Source: Sordaria brevicollis (taxonomy: Eukaryota > Ascomycota > Sordariomycetes > Sordariales > Sordariaceae). Taken from it: DNA of 64,000 nt. This document shows, piece after piece, positions 12,350 to 24,966 of this stretch. Each line of letters begins with the position of its first letter. Position 1 is the first letter of the stretch. Where the stretch lies: NCBI GenBank assembly GCA_033439795.1, contig JAUTDP010000007.1, positions 1,798,001 to 1,862,000 on the forward strand, given 5' to 3'. Both the position numbers and the translations under genes were made by a program. A model generated the notes under the pieces. It saw only the letters and a program-made list of their open reading frames with translations. It was not told the DNA's origin and ran no database searches.

Positions 12350-13750
12350 TTTACCCTCTTCTAATTATTTTAATTTAAATTATCCCTATTAATATCTTTA
12401 ATATTAATGAGGTAGTTTTTTAAACCGTTGGGAAGGATAGAAATACCGTTATTTTTAAAAGATTTTATAATAATATGTTTTTTTTTATTCTAGAGCTTTT
12501 AATAGTAATAAGAAATTATATACGTTATTTAGATCCGTTTAACGGAAATAAAAACTTTCTTCCCTAGGTTATTTTTTAATTATTCCTTATATAACCGATC
12601 GGTTTCCTCCCTTAATATTTTTTTAAATAGCGTATTAATAGCCGTATTTAACGGTTAGAATAGGCTAATTAGCCTATTAGGGATTATTACCGTTATTAAA
12701 TTTTAAAGAAAAACTTTATTAATAAACTTTAGCGAATTCCTAACCGTCTTAAAATTATAAAATAACGCTATATTTATAATTAATAATATATTAAATTCGA
12801 AATTCTTTATTATAAATTGAAATTCCTCTTTTAACCAATTAATAAAGAAGGTTTCGTTTTACTAACCCTTTTTATTAAAATAAACGATTATATTTTATAC
12901 GTAAATTTAACGTTCTTTAACGGGGATTTTCCCCTTCCTTCGAAAAATAATAATCGGTTTTAATCGCTATACGCCATTAACTTAAATATAGAAGATTAAC
13001 GTATATTACTATTTATTTTAACCGTTACAGTCGGTTTTACTAAAAACGGTTTTACTTCCTTTAAAATCGTATATTATATTATCGAAATATTTATACGAAA
13101 GGGGGATTTTATCGAAATTAAGGATATAAAAAAATAGGAATCGCGTTCGCGTATTAAGAACGGTCGGTTAGCTATTACGTTTAATAAAATTGCCGGCTAT
13201 TAATTTATTACCTTTTACCCCGCTATAAAGAAAAAAATTTATTAAAGAAAATTATTAATAAACGTTAATAATTTTTCGGGGAAATATTATACTTAATATA
13301 TAATATAACGTTGGGTAATATAATACCGTTATTTAAAATTTTTAAATTAACTAAGTAAAAATTTGAACGCTATTCAAATTATTGGATATTCTTTAATAAA
13401 TAATTTAATAAAAGTTTTCCGAAATTATCCTTAAGTAATTAATAATTTTAAAGACCGTTGCATTTTCTAAAATTCTTTATATAACCTTTTTTTTATAATT
13501 AGTTATATTGGGCTTCCTTCTCTTCTTAATTCTAGTAATATTTTATTTCCATTCAACTACTAATCGTTAATCGTTCGAATAGGAATTTAGTAGAAATCGG
13601 AAACTTCGCGGTAAATAGTATTTCGAAAACTATTATTTAAAGGATTAACGCTATTACGAATACGTACGTATTATCCTTCGAATTGTACGCAGGTTTAATA
13701 AAAGTAAATAAGAACCTCTATAATTTATTAGCGAAGTAATAAAAATAGAA
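12350..13750 (-). pseudogene. RIP-broken pogo-superfamily transposase
   Basis: The minus strand carries recognisable blocks in one frame. DKIPLSYKYF lies near 13110-13080, followed by a block like YDFKGSKTVF, then RLKPIIIF with a GKGK stretch, a NETFFINWLKEEF block, and near the C-terminus KSFKNNGISILPNG. These follow the order of the catalytic core and the C-terminal region of pogo/Tigger-like transposases. Many TAA/TAG stops interrupt it. The N-terminal DNA-binding part (towards 13750) is poorly resolved. Boundaries are approximate, and the gene is certainly inactive as it stands. Confidence 0.7.
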
Positions 13751-13944
13751 GTAATAGAATACGGGGTATTAACCTATAATTTTATTTTTATAGAGTAGGT
13801 TTTTATTCTCCTTTTAATCGGTACGTTTCTTTTTAATTAATAGTCGATAAAGGGTTTACGGGAAGGATTAAGGCGTTTTTTAACGCGCTTTATATTAGAG
13901 GGTGGCGGTGGCGGGCTTCTCCCTACCCTTGGCTCGATGGAACT

Positions 13945-14010
<66 letters not shown>

Positions 14011-14020
14011 GACGACGATA
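13945..14020 (+). repeat. (TAA)n microsatellite with CGA flank inside element 2
   Basis: About 65 bases of uninterrupted TAA repeats run into GACGACGAT. Read on the element's coding strand this is ATCGTCGTC followed by (ATT)n, the same compound arrangement as at 47939-48087. Confidence 0.9.
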
Positions 14021-14186
14021 TTGGTATATAGAATAAAGGATAAATATAGAGACGGCTAGAATTATAGAAGCCTGAGTAGAAATATTGTGAAATATTACGC
14101 TATAGTTTAAATAACGAGCCTATATGTATTGGTATATGCTGGCTGACAGGGCATTATACTGGTACGACTATGGCAGTTTTTAGGTA

Positions 14187-14240
14187 GATTTTAGCAAACT
14201 AGAGCCATTAGCGTTTGGCGAGGTTCGCGAGATTATACGG
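14187..14240 (-). repeat. Terminal inverted repeat of element 2, right
   Basis: This is the inverted partner of 11123-11176 and directly abuts the TA target duplication. Confidence 0.88.
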
Positions 14241-14242
14241 TA

Positions 14243-15778
14243 CACACAAGCTTAGGGTGGTGTAACGGCTCGTAAGGACGACGGTTCCTTACCGGGGATA
14301 ACACAAGCCTTCTCTAGCCACGTGTGGCTTGCGTCTTGGGTTTCAAGAGGCCTGTCTCCAGGAACTGTTAAGGAAGCGCGGTCCCTGATCCGTGATCCGT
14401 GGGGCGGGAGCGCGGCACTAGGAGCTGCAGGTGGGTCCGCCCTGTTGATTGTGTTTCCCGCCCGGCAACCAGGGGCATGCAGTGACAAGAACAAACTTCA
14501 GTTCTTCGGTCTCTTTGTGCCCTGGTGAGTGTGGAGCCGCCTTGTTCTCTCGGGGGCTACCTTTCAGCTTTGCGCCGGAAGTCTTTATAATGTGTGGCAG
14601 TCTCGATGGTGGAATTGAACACTCGCACTTGTTCCTTCTGTCTGCTCAACCACTTTCTGTGAATCGAAACCCTTAACAATCATGTACTCTGTACTCACGT
14701 TATCCAAGCACAGAGGTACTTTGTATGTTTCTGTGGTTCGCTTCTGGTCCCATACACTATGCAGACAGCTGATGTCCTATTGAACTTTCTTCCATGCCGC
14801 CCAGCCTCGACTGGTGTGATCAACGACGAAAAACCAGTTTTCTGTACTCGCAGTGGGTATGCACATTGTATGTAAGGCAACTCTCTGACGATGGAAGTGA
14901 AGCATTCTTTCTGTCCTGTCCCCGACTCGTCGTTACCCTACCAACACAAGCCGAATCGGATGTCTTTGTCTCTCACACATTCTCAGAGACTGAACAAGGC
15001 TGGATTCCAACTCCAGCAATAAGACCTGTCCAATTGCGTTGCACGCTAGCTAGAACCTCCTTACGCACATGCAAGCCTGCCCACCCGCAATCTGTAATCG
15101 TGCTTTCCCATCTGCCCGTTCCTTGCGCCTAACTGGACTGCTCCGATGACCTACCGTCAGTCTGCATAGAACGCTCGCTGGGCAAGGGCATCCATTCCAC
15201 TTCCTCCACCAACAGCAGCCAAGGACTTTTAGTGTGCAGGTGGAGACTTGCCGCAAACCGCGACCTCTGCAACTCAAACCTTTGAACCTTCTTGGATTTT
15301 ATTGTGAAGGGAACTGAGGTGGTGAATCTGGTCTGCCACTTGCAGCCGGCACAAGTGCGACTTTTTATCCTTAACAACCAATTCTGGGGCTCTGCAAGCA
15401 CCACCCGACAATATTCTTTTCCCAACGTTTTACACCACTGGCTCAGCTTGGATTCACCAACTTCGCCCATCTCTCCATTTACGACTACGACTTAACCAAG
15501 CCGCCCAGCTCTCTCTCCTTTGTCCTCCCCAGTGAGAGGACGACGACAACAATCCAAATCGACTTACCCACCTGGTCGAAACAAGGGCCTCTTTCCAAGT
15601 CGGTCATGACATAGCATCGCGAAAAGCAAACCGTTCAACTTGCAAACCGCAGCCCCTCGTCATCACCCGCCTTTCCGCCAAAAGCTAGTCACGCTCAGAC
15701 ACTGCAGGGCAGCTGGAGAAGACGTAGCAGCAATTGAGTTTGCAGTGGGACACGCGCCATTCAAAGGCAGCGGTAGTT
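14243..15778. promoter_or_regulatory. Intergenic region upstream of the sirtuin gene
   Basis: Base composition returns abruptly to normal after the transposon. About 1.5 kb contains only short incidental frames. It probably holds the promoter and a long 5' leader of the sirtuin gene. I see no RNA gene. Confidence 0.4.
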
Positions 15779-17823
15779 ATGGACCGCCTGCGACCGAAAC
15801 CGTCCGACTCATCCTCATCTGGCTCAGCTCCCTCCTCTCCTCTCTCAGTTCTGTCTCAGTCGCCTTCGCTACCTCCGACGCCTTTGCTGCTCGATGCCGC
15901 GAACCGGTATCCGTCTCCCAGTTCTAGCTCGATACCCTCTGGTAGCGCTTCCCCCATGAAGGGGCCCAACTCAGATGCGGCCCAGGAAATCCAGGTCCGC
16001 ATAGATGGACCTCGCCCGACGAAGCGTCGCCGCACCGCCGCGCCGCCAAGGCCTCGTACCACAGAACGTATCGACCTTGAAAATCGTGACGAAGAGACCG
16101 ATGAAAACCTCGACAGATTATTGACGGCTCTGCGGAGGAAAAAGAAGATTGTCGTCATTGCTGGTGCTGGCATCTCCGTTTCGGCTGGGAGTAGGTCTCT
16201 CCTTGCCCCCTTTTTTTCACTTCTGCTTCAACATCACCCTATATAAGATAGCCCACGACGCGCTATTTTTTGCCTTCAACCCTGCTGACGCGCTTTTTAG
16301 TCCCCGATTTCCGCTCATCAACCGGTCTCTTCGCGACGCTACGCGGTCAGCACAAGCTAAAGGCGTCCGGAAAACACCTTTTTGACGCGTCCGTCTACAA
16401 ACACGATGACTCCACCGAGTCCTTCCACACCATGGTTCGCGAACTGGCGCAATTGACGTCACAGGCAAAGCCTACACCGTTCCACCACATGTTAGCCTCC
16501 ATCGCCGAAGAGGGACGACTTTTACGACTATACACACAAAACATTGATACCCTAGAGACCCAGATGCCACCGTTAGCCACCAACGTACCTCTGAACGCGA
16601 AGGGTCCATGGCCAGTTACCGTCCAACTCCACGGTGGGTTGGAAAAGATGGTCTGCACAAAGTGCAGCCACTTGGAGCCCTTCAATGCCGAGCTTTTCGA
16701 AGGATCTGAGGCTCCTCTTTGCGCAAAATGCAAGGAACAGGACGAGGTGCGGACGACATTTGCCGGAAAACGAAGTCACGGCATTGGTAGGCTACGACCC
16801 AGAATTGTGTTGTACAACGAGTACAACCCTGACGAGGAGGCCATTGGAAATGTCTCAAAGGCGGATCTGAAGAGAGTTCCCGATGCGGTTATCGTTGTCG
16901 GCACAACCCTCAAGATTCCTGGCGTTCGAAGGCTGGTGAAGGAGATGTGCCAGCTCACCAGGAGCCGGCGGGATGGTATCACAGCCTGGATCAACATTGA
17001 CCCCGAGCCTCAAGGAGCGGAGTTCAAAGACTGCTGGGACTATATCATCAAGGGGAAATGTGACGACGTGGCTGAGCTGGTGAATCTGCCCAGGTGGGAT
17101 CAACAGGATATAGGAGATCCTACAACATGGCGGGTGGACGAGAAGAAGGAAAAGAAGTTGGAGGCTACGCTTAGCAACAGCAGGATTGATGTACTGCTTC
17201 AACGCAAACGCAAGGCATCATTTTCAGACAGCGAGGACGAAAAGCCGCTCGCCAAGTTGTTGGCGCAGAAACAAGTCGGAATTCCGACACCGAGCGCGAG
17301 CCCCAAGCCTCGTGCCACGCTTCCGGCGCGGAAACCGACGACCAAAACCACAGCAAAGCAGAGCACCCTTACCTTTGCAAAAACCTCAACCTCCACGGAG
17401 ACCACTCCTGCCAGCACCGCGATTACTACCGGACGCAAACCATTGCCTGGCTCTGCTCCTAAGCGCAAGCCTCGGCAGACGAAGAAGAAGGAGGTCGTTA
17501 AGCCCCAGAATGCCCTCAACCGGACATTCAGGGCCACAAAGGCCGTGGCTGCTCCTGGAAAGGAAAACGCGAAGCAAATCCCGTTTGACCCCGATACATC
17601 CTCAGATCTGTCCTCGCCACCTCGCGATTTCGAGAAGGTGCCCACAGTACTTCCCTCCCTACGACCAACGGCCGTAAAGATCCCACGCCCTACCATGACG
17701 ACCAGAAGCAGGTCTAGAACACCTAGTGTCGGCCAGTCAGGGACACAGGGAATCGGCCGGGAGATGACGCTGACTATCTCGCCCAAGTCGAAGCCTCGCG
17801 GTATAGAGCACCTGATCAGCTAA
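15779..17823 (+). CDS. nst-3: Hst3/Hst4-type sirtuin, NAD-dependent deacetylase
   Basis: Two exons (15779-16190 and 16301-17823) encode 644 residues; the 110-nt intron starts GTAGGT and ends TTTTAG. Splicing restores GAGISVSAGIPDFRS, the NAD-binding motif. Further sirtuin marks are YTQNIDTLE, the HG of QLHGG (catalytic His), two Cys pairs CTKC and CAKC for zinc, and VVGTTLKIPGVR. In yeast the Hst3/Hst4 branch removes acetyl from histone H3 Lys56 after DNA replication, and I infer a similar nuclear role. The Ser/Pro-rich N-terminus (about 100 residues) and the long basic C-terminal tail (from about residue 400) are low-complexity; the tail holds KRKASFSDSEDE and a Gln-Ser-Thr-Leu-Thr-Phe motif. 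The first in-frame ATG is at 15779. The symbol rests on memory of its N. crassa neighbour CHD1 and is less certain than the function. Confidence 0.88.
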
Positions 17824-19722
17824 AGCCTTGATGGAAAATGGGCAGTCACGGAATGGACGGATACGGTATAGAAGGAAAGAAGGAAGGTCTGATGTGAGAG
17901 GGATCTGATAATCTCGATACCAAAACAAGATATGGACGGTTAGGGGCACAACAAGGTTTTGCAAGGAAGGATGGAGGCAACTTGGTGTCAGGTCAAAAAG
18001 CATATCGGCGTTATTTTACGTTCATAGATATCCGCGCTCCGCCCGTCGGCGTATATGAAGCAGCTGACGGACACAGGATCGTGGACAGCGGATGGTGGTT
18101 CGGTTCGGTTTGGTTTGGTTGGTTTGTGGATACCTCTGGTAGCTCAGCCATCTTCATCTTCTATTTCCCTTTTTATCTTCCCCCTCTCTTCTACAGAGTA
18201 AGAGGAAGTGTACGCTGGAGATGATGGATGGACCGGATGGATAGCAAAGGCGCGCTACATAGGTAGGACGCGTCCCGCATTGCTAGAAATCAACACACAA
18301 GAACAATATTTTACTACTTGGTTGCTTTGCCAGGTTTTCCGTGATATCTGTGCGTTGCTTGCCTTCATGTATAAAATGGTCCAGTTCTATCTCTTATCCC
18401 ACACTCGTGAACATCCATCAGATATAACGAAAGGCCCAATTGAATTCACGGAGCTTCAGAGCGAGACGGAGCAGAGCACAGTGAGCTTTTGCACCCGCTA
18501 AGGCTTTCTGAGAGGGACCAGGCGGCCAGGATATGCTTGAGTGGGTTACATAAGAACAGAGAATAAGAGTCTTCTCGTAAGGCAGGAAAGCCGACTTTAT
18601 TTGTTGCCTGATGATGGTATGCAATGTTTTTTGAAGTCAGGTACAATCAATATGTGATGGATGGTATGATGGATTTATTATGGTTGCAACTGCTATGCCT
18701 CCCTGAAGCCTGTCTATGTCTATACCATACCTTATCGGTGCCTGGCTGGTCATCAATGATGGAGAGTGCAGAATGCATAAGGAAGATATGCTTGTTTCTT
18801 TGAGGTTGATGCCTTGACAATTCTCTCTTGATTTTTGACCTACATACAAGATGTCAATTTTTCCAGGGACCCTTGGAGAATACACAGATAACGATAAACA
18901 CGAACTCCAAGCACAGACAAAACAATGTGCACAACCCAGACATGAGGGAATAATCGTGAAATCAGTTGATGCTCTCTTATGGGATATGATATGATATTTA
19001 TGTTTCTTTTCTTCTTCTACTTTCTCTTCTCTCTTCTTCGCTCTCTCTAAGTTAAACTGTAAACACACACTCAGAAGCTTGAGTGGTGAAAAGAAAAACA
19101 AAATACAATAACAACGTGCGGTTCAGCCTTCCCTTCTCGTTCCATCTTCATAGTGACCCCTCAAATCTCCTTGCGAGAGGTATCGAATTGACCTAATTTT
19201 CCTCGTACGCTTTGCAGAACCGCGAAAATACCATCCATTTCCATTTATCCACCCCCTTCGCTTTGATGTTGCAGGAGTACATTGAAGAAAAGAAAAAAGG
19301 AAAACCAAAACTGTTTGTGAGGCATCGATGTTTATGAGTGCCTAATGTAGTAACTATTTCAAACGCTTGCTTTGCGTGCCCTTTTTGTTTTCTTGGAATA
19401 GGCGCGCAAATAAAAACCTCTCTCAATGACAACAAAGTAACCTTATTCGCGACAACATATGCTGAACCATTCCATCTTTCGTTAAAAAAACGCACGCGCC
19501 CTTTTTGTAACATAAAATAAACTCCCTCATCACAGGTATCGCTTGTTCCAATGCAACACCACGCCTTGTGTGCTTGTCAACTCCCATATGGATAGAGGAG
19601 CAGAAAATCAGAACAACAACAACAACCCCAGTCGAGATATCTAAACCCATACGCCAGACAATGCAAGAGCTGAGTAACAATTATAAGTAGCGGGAATCCC
19701 AGGAATCCGGATAACGGTGCCC
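17824..19722. other. Convergent 3' region between the sirtuin gene and CHD1
   Basis: The two genes converge here, so about 1.9 kb should hold both 3' untranslated regions and terminators. Pyrimidine- and purine-rich tracts occur near 19010-19060, but no gene is supported. Confidence 0.4.
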
Positions 19723-22700
19723 CTAGTATGGCCGCTGCTGCTGAGAAGGGCTGCGGCTGCTCTGCCACGAGTGACGGATCGGTGCTCCCCTGTCAATGTC
19801 CCTACGATGGCGGTAAAAGTTGAGCCGATCGCCGTTGTCGTAATAGTTCGGGCGCCGCTTAGGCTCCTCCCGTCGCTCTTCGCGCCGGTCCTCACGCCGG
19901 TCGTCACGGTAAGGGTCGCGAGATCTTCGATCATCGCGATCACTGGCAATCTCACCATCTTCCAGGTCTGGACGGCTCGGCTTCTTCAGAGCCTGAGGTC
20001 TATCCTCCCTGCTCTCGTTGTCCTTCTTGCAAAGGTCGCCAAACATTCGTTGAAGTCGCCTGCCGGACACCTTGACCTCACCAATGGGCCAGATTGAAGA
20101 AAGGAATTCCCTGCATATCACGTTAGCATGGTGGGAAAAGTGAGAACAGAAACGGGTTTCAAGACTTACCAGAACTGTGGCTCCAACCCATCCACATCCG
20201 AGTTCTTTTCCTCCAGCTGCTTGAGGAAATTGCCAAAAGCTCGGATTTCCTCTCCCAGAATCTTAGCGCGTTCTTTGGCCGCAGGAAAACGTTCCTTAGA
20301 GTACATGATGCGTTCCATGTTCGCTTTGAGTGGCGAGAGCAGAGACCAAACAAGTTGGAAGTTATCCGTTTCATCGATCTCGTCATGGTCCAACTTGGCA
20401 AGTTCGTGGAAACGCTCCACCGCCTTCTGCCTGTCCCGCTTCCATTTCTCCAATGTCTCTGGATCAACCTTGGTGGCCTTGTCCTTCTTTTTGTCGAGCT
20501 TGCTCTCCGTACCACGACGGTCGTCTTCTACACGACGATGCTTCGAGCTGCGCTCCTCGTAGTCGTCGGCGTACTTGCGTTTGTGGTCTGGCCGAGGGGT
20601 TCCCCGGTCATTCGCATTGCTCATGGTCCGATAGTGATGATCCCTGTGAGGAATAGACTTCTTGATGCCTAATGGTGCAGGTGACCCGGAAATGGAGCTA
20701 GCTTCGCCACGTCGGTGGCCGTTATTTGTGAGAAGCTTTTTGCTCCTATGGTGGTTTTCGACTGCCTTCTTCGCAGCTGCATCATTAGAGTGCTTGGCCA
20801 ACAAGACAGATAGAAGATACTCGGATCTCCGGACGAGATGAACAGCACCAGGGGACTGGATGCCGACGGCCTCGGTTTTCTTCCGCTCTTCGCGCTTGTC
20901 GACACGATGCTCCTCAAGGAAGAACTTGTCTTGCATCTGCAATTCGGGATCGTCTCTGATCTGCGTCCAAGCACCAAATCCGTACCTGTCAATTCCAATA
21001 AGAAGCATGGCATCCTCGCGTGCACCCCAGTCGCACGTATATGCGGCAGCCTTTGAAGCTTCAGGAAGCCTGAACGAGAGCACATCTCCGGACTCGCGAA
21101 GGACACGACGCAGAAGTTGGAGCTGAGGGGGGCGCTCCACGACAGTCTCTGCGTTGACTTTCCGCACCTCGCCAAAATCAACGAGTACGGCTTTCTTGTC
21201 CTTCTTCGCAAGTGGCTTGCCGGCCCTTGCCTCTTCCTCGCGAAGCCTCTCATTGTTCGCATCTACAGCGCGGCGGCTGATCGCGACCAGATCCTCAATG
21301 ATAGATTTCAGGAAGTCCCGGTCGCGGTCGCTAAGACGGGCATCCTGGACAACCTCCTCCTCGCGATCGTCCAAGGAGCCGAACCTGAAGAAGGCCCTAA
21401 TGAGGTTTCGGGTTTCCTTCTCGTTGAGAGGGCGCTTGGGGTCGGAAAGCAATGCACGCTGCTCTTCGAGTTCTTCCTGCTCTTCGCGTTCGCGCTGTCG
21501 CTTCTTCGCAAGCCGCTCGGCACGATCGTTCTCGGCGTTCTTCTTGGACCCTTTCAAAGCAGCCTTTCTTGGAGCATTCTCCTCAATAGTTCTGGCCAAG
21601 TATTCCTCTTCTTTCTTTCGAGTTTCTTCGGCCTTGATGGCTGCAAGCTGCTCAGCTGGAATGATCTGATCCCAGTCGAGGGCGAGATCATCGACTTTAA
21701 CATCCGTGACCTGCATCCAGTTATCCCAATCAATACCACCACTGCTGAGATTGATCTTGTCGTCAACGTCAGTCTTGGTGACTTCAGCATTCTCCAGAAT
21801 GGCATCGATATCGAGCTGTTCCAGCTTCTGCTGGTTGCTGGACTGTTCGAACAGGTTCTGGGAACGCATCTTGAGAATCATCGAGATATCCTCGGCAGTC
21901 TTGGCCTCATCCATCTTAAGGCCACGCTCCTTGAACTGCTCCTTAAGAGCCTTTCCTTCGTCTGTCACGCCGGCCTGAATCGTGAGATACTCCAAGAAGA
22001 GCTTGTTGCGAGCACGCTTCACAACTTCCTCTTCAATAGTCTGCTTGGCCACGAGGCGGTAGACATTTACAGGTCTCTTCTGGCCGATACGGTGAGCTCG
22101 AGCCATGGCTTGCAGATCAGCCTGGGGATTCCAGTCCGAGTCGTAGATGATGACAGTATCAGCTGTCATGAGATTGATTCCAAGACCACCGGCACGAGTA
22201 GAGAGGAGGAAGCAGAAATCGTCACTGCCCTCGGCGTTAAAATGATTGATGGCCATGCGTCTTGGGCCGGCAGGAATAGTGCCGTCGAGTCGCTGGAACT
22301 GGTACCCTCGAACACGAAGGTAGTCACCCAAGATGTCCAGCATCTTGACCATCTGACTGAATATCAGGACGCGATGTCCATCTTTCTTGAGTTTTGCCAG
22401 CAGCTGATCGAGGAGCATCATCTTGCCGCTGCTTGTGATGAGACCCTTGATCTGGTCTTCACGGCGGGTGCTTCCGTTGAGGACGCGCTCCTCGGCACCC
22501 TGAAACATGTACGGGTGGTTACTGACTTTTTTCAACTCCATCATGATGTTAAGCAGCGATTGTTTGTGGCCGTTGCTCGCGTCGCTAAGGGCAGCGTAGT
22601 TGCGTGTCAGGATGTTCTTGTAGTAATCAAGCTGTACGTCAGACAACTCAACTCGGATAATCTTCTCCGTCTTTGGGGGGAGGTCCGACTCGACCGTCTC

Positions 22701-24966
22701 CTTGGTACGACGAAGGATGAAAGGAGCGATTGACTGATGCAACTCCTGCAACTTCTGTTGGGTTCTGATGCGCTTGGCCTCATCCTGCTCTTCATCGGTG
22801 GGGCCTTTGTTGTCGGCAGTAGACAGGGCTTCAAGCTCTTCGTCAATGACGACTTTTCCTGGGTTGAGGAAGTCGAGGAGGGCCGAAAGCTCAGCCAGGT
22901 TGTTCTGAATGGGTGTTCCTGTGATGAGAACTTTGCAAGGGACACCAAAGTTGTTTAGTTTGATGTAAAGCTGGGATTCTCGGTTCTTGAGGCGATGAGC
23001 TTCGTCGACAGCGAGGACCTGCCATTTGATATTCTTGAGGTGATCGGCGTCAGCCAGGATGTAGTCATAGGAAGTGACCAAGACATTGAACTTTGTCTTC
23101 TTCGGATTACCATCCACGAAAAGCTCGTAGTCTCGGATATTAGACCGAGCAGCCTCAGGGCCGAGGTACACAACATAGTTGAGATCCGGAGCCCAATGAT
23201 TGAAGGTATCGCACCACGCCGGGATAACACTGAGGGGTGCCACGACGAGGAACGGTCCTTCCTGACCGCGTTCATTCCGTAGCCAGCTGAGGAACGAGAC
23301 GCTCTGGACGGTTTTTCCCAGACCCATTTCATCGGCTAAGATAACGTTGTTACCGCGGACCCAGTTGAGGGCGAGGAAGTTGAGACCCTTCATTTGAAAC
23401 TCGCGAAGCTCGCCGCCCTTGATGTAGTCAGGCTGCTTCTCCAGTTTCGTCATCCTTGAGCGGGTATCGGGGTTGGTCTGTTTGCGATCGGACTGCCATG
23501 ACCGGTTGCATCGTTCGAGGAACTGATCGATCTTGTCCTGAGCAAGCTCTGCCACGAGAGTCTCGGCCTCCCATGTGCACTCGTCGTACTGGAGACCCTT
23601 CCACTTGATGTAATACTCGTTGCCCCCGTCTTCTCCATCTCTGACGGCCACAACACGCTCAACCTTTGTGTAGTCTTCGAGAGCCTCTTGCTCACGCTCT
23701 CTGTCCAGGTACCACTGTTCCTTCTGCTCCGGAGTGATGTCATCGCCACCAAACTGCATCTCCAGTTCGTACTCGACAACCTTCTTGTAGTAGTTCTCGA
23801 GGCGGCGAAAGCCTCGGAAGCCGGCAACAGTCTCTGTGCTTTCCCAGGTGTTGTGGGGGTGTGATTGGCCCTGCCATTTGATGAAGTACTCGAAATCGTG
23901 CCGTGTGGCATCGATCGTGATGTCCACACCCTCTTTGGGACGATGACCGAGGATTTTCTCGATGTATGGCGAGTTATCCTCAACATTGGTAGACCAGTAG
24001 TTTGGGGTGAGCTCGGAGTCCTCCTCCTCATCCTCTTCTGCGTCACTCTCTTGGTAGGCGCCAGCAGAGACCTGGGCGGCCCGACGGCTAGACCACCTCT
24101 TCTCGCTGAAAGCCAATGCAGGATCTTGTTCTTGTTGCCTGCGGACCTTCCTCTGGAAACTACGGGCTTTAGCGCCTCCATATGTATCGGAGTCCGAATC
24201 ATCGATCGAAGGTTGACGAGCAGGAGTGCCGCGCTTGGAAGCTGGAGATCACGACAAGTCAGCCGGTGGAACCACCAAATGTTGAGGATGATGATGGATG
24301 AAAACTTACTAGGCAATGATCGTTCCACCCGACGCCTCTTCGCTGGCTTTCTAGACACCGGTGCGGCATCCGATTCGGAGACTTCGTCTTCCTCATCTGA
24401 GTCGATCTATTTACTCGGTTAGGAAAACCAAGATGTTGGGGGCACTGATAAATCCACTTACGACCTGGGCGCGACGTTGAGTAGGGCGTGACTGTTGAGA
24501 GCGGTCAGCATGATACTCCAGGTCAAGGAATGCGGGATATTCATACACTCCTCCTCAGCCCATACAGAGCAGGATTCTCCCTAATGTAGTCATCCTCCGT
24601 GTGGGCGACTTTCCGCTTGGCGGCGGCACGAGACGACGAGGCAGACACGACTTCGTTGCTCTGGACAGACCCGGGGCTATCGGGGGCGTCAAAATCTCCG
24701 TCATCAGACGCGTCGTTGTTACTGGAATCGGACGCTTCCTCGAGCGTCAACTCGGGCTTCTGTATGGGCGAGGCAGCCTCGTCGGCAGCCTCATCGGTAG
24801 CATGGTATGACTGGGCATCGGCGTCGTCATTGTGGTCTGGTTCGGCGGCATTAACGTCGGAGAGATCGCTCGTGCTTTCGTTATCATTGGTAAAGTTGAA
24901 GTGGCTGTCATCCGCCGGCGGTGACACATGCCCGAACACCGGACCGGATTCGGGAGAGGTCGACAT
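19723..24966 (-). CDS. chd-1: CHD1 chromodomain helicase DNA-binding protein
   Basis: Five exons are inferred: 24966-24547, 24491-24462, 24406-24310, 24241-20170 and 20110-19723, for 1668 residues. CHD1 is an ATP-driven nucleosome-spacing enzyme that acts on transcribed chromatin in the nucleus. An acidic N-terminus is followed by two chromodomains (about residues 277-330 and 374-410, with YFIKWQG and YYIKWKG). The SNF2 ATPase has DEMGLGKT at about 485-492, DEAH at about 595 and RAHRIGQ at about 898. A SANT/SLIDE-like DNA-binding region follows, and the CHD1 C-terminal helical domain contains ILGEEIRAFG and EFLSSIWPIGEVKVSG, split by the last intron. The tail is rich in Arg/Asp. Exon 2 is only 30 nt long. 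The gene diverges from RLI1 across a 3.4-kb spacer. In N. crassa CHD1 has been linked to DNA methylation and clock chromatin. Confidence 0.95.

Larger units (their letters stand above)
11123..14240 (-). mobile_element. RIP-mutated pogo/Tigger-like DNA transposon, complete
   Basis: The element is 3118 bp long. It begins with CCGTATAATCTCGCGAACC, ends with its inverted copy, and is flanked by TA at 11121-11122 and 14241-14242. The inverted repeats are about 54 bp. A degraded transposase reads on the minus strand. The interior is AT-rich from RIP. It is a different family from element 1: the terminal repeats do not match and the transposase blocks are of another pogo subgroup. Confidence 0.88.

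Noticed and set aside
21117..22733. A 538-codon open frame on the plus strand
   Set aside because: It lies wholly antisense to the CHD1 ATPase exon, and its openness follows from the codon bias of CHD1. It has no family features.
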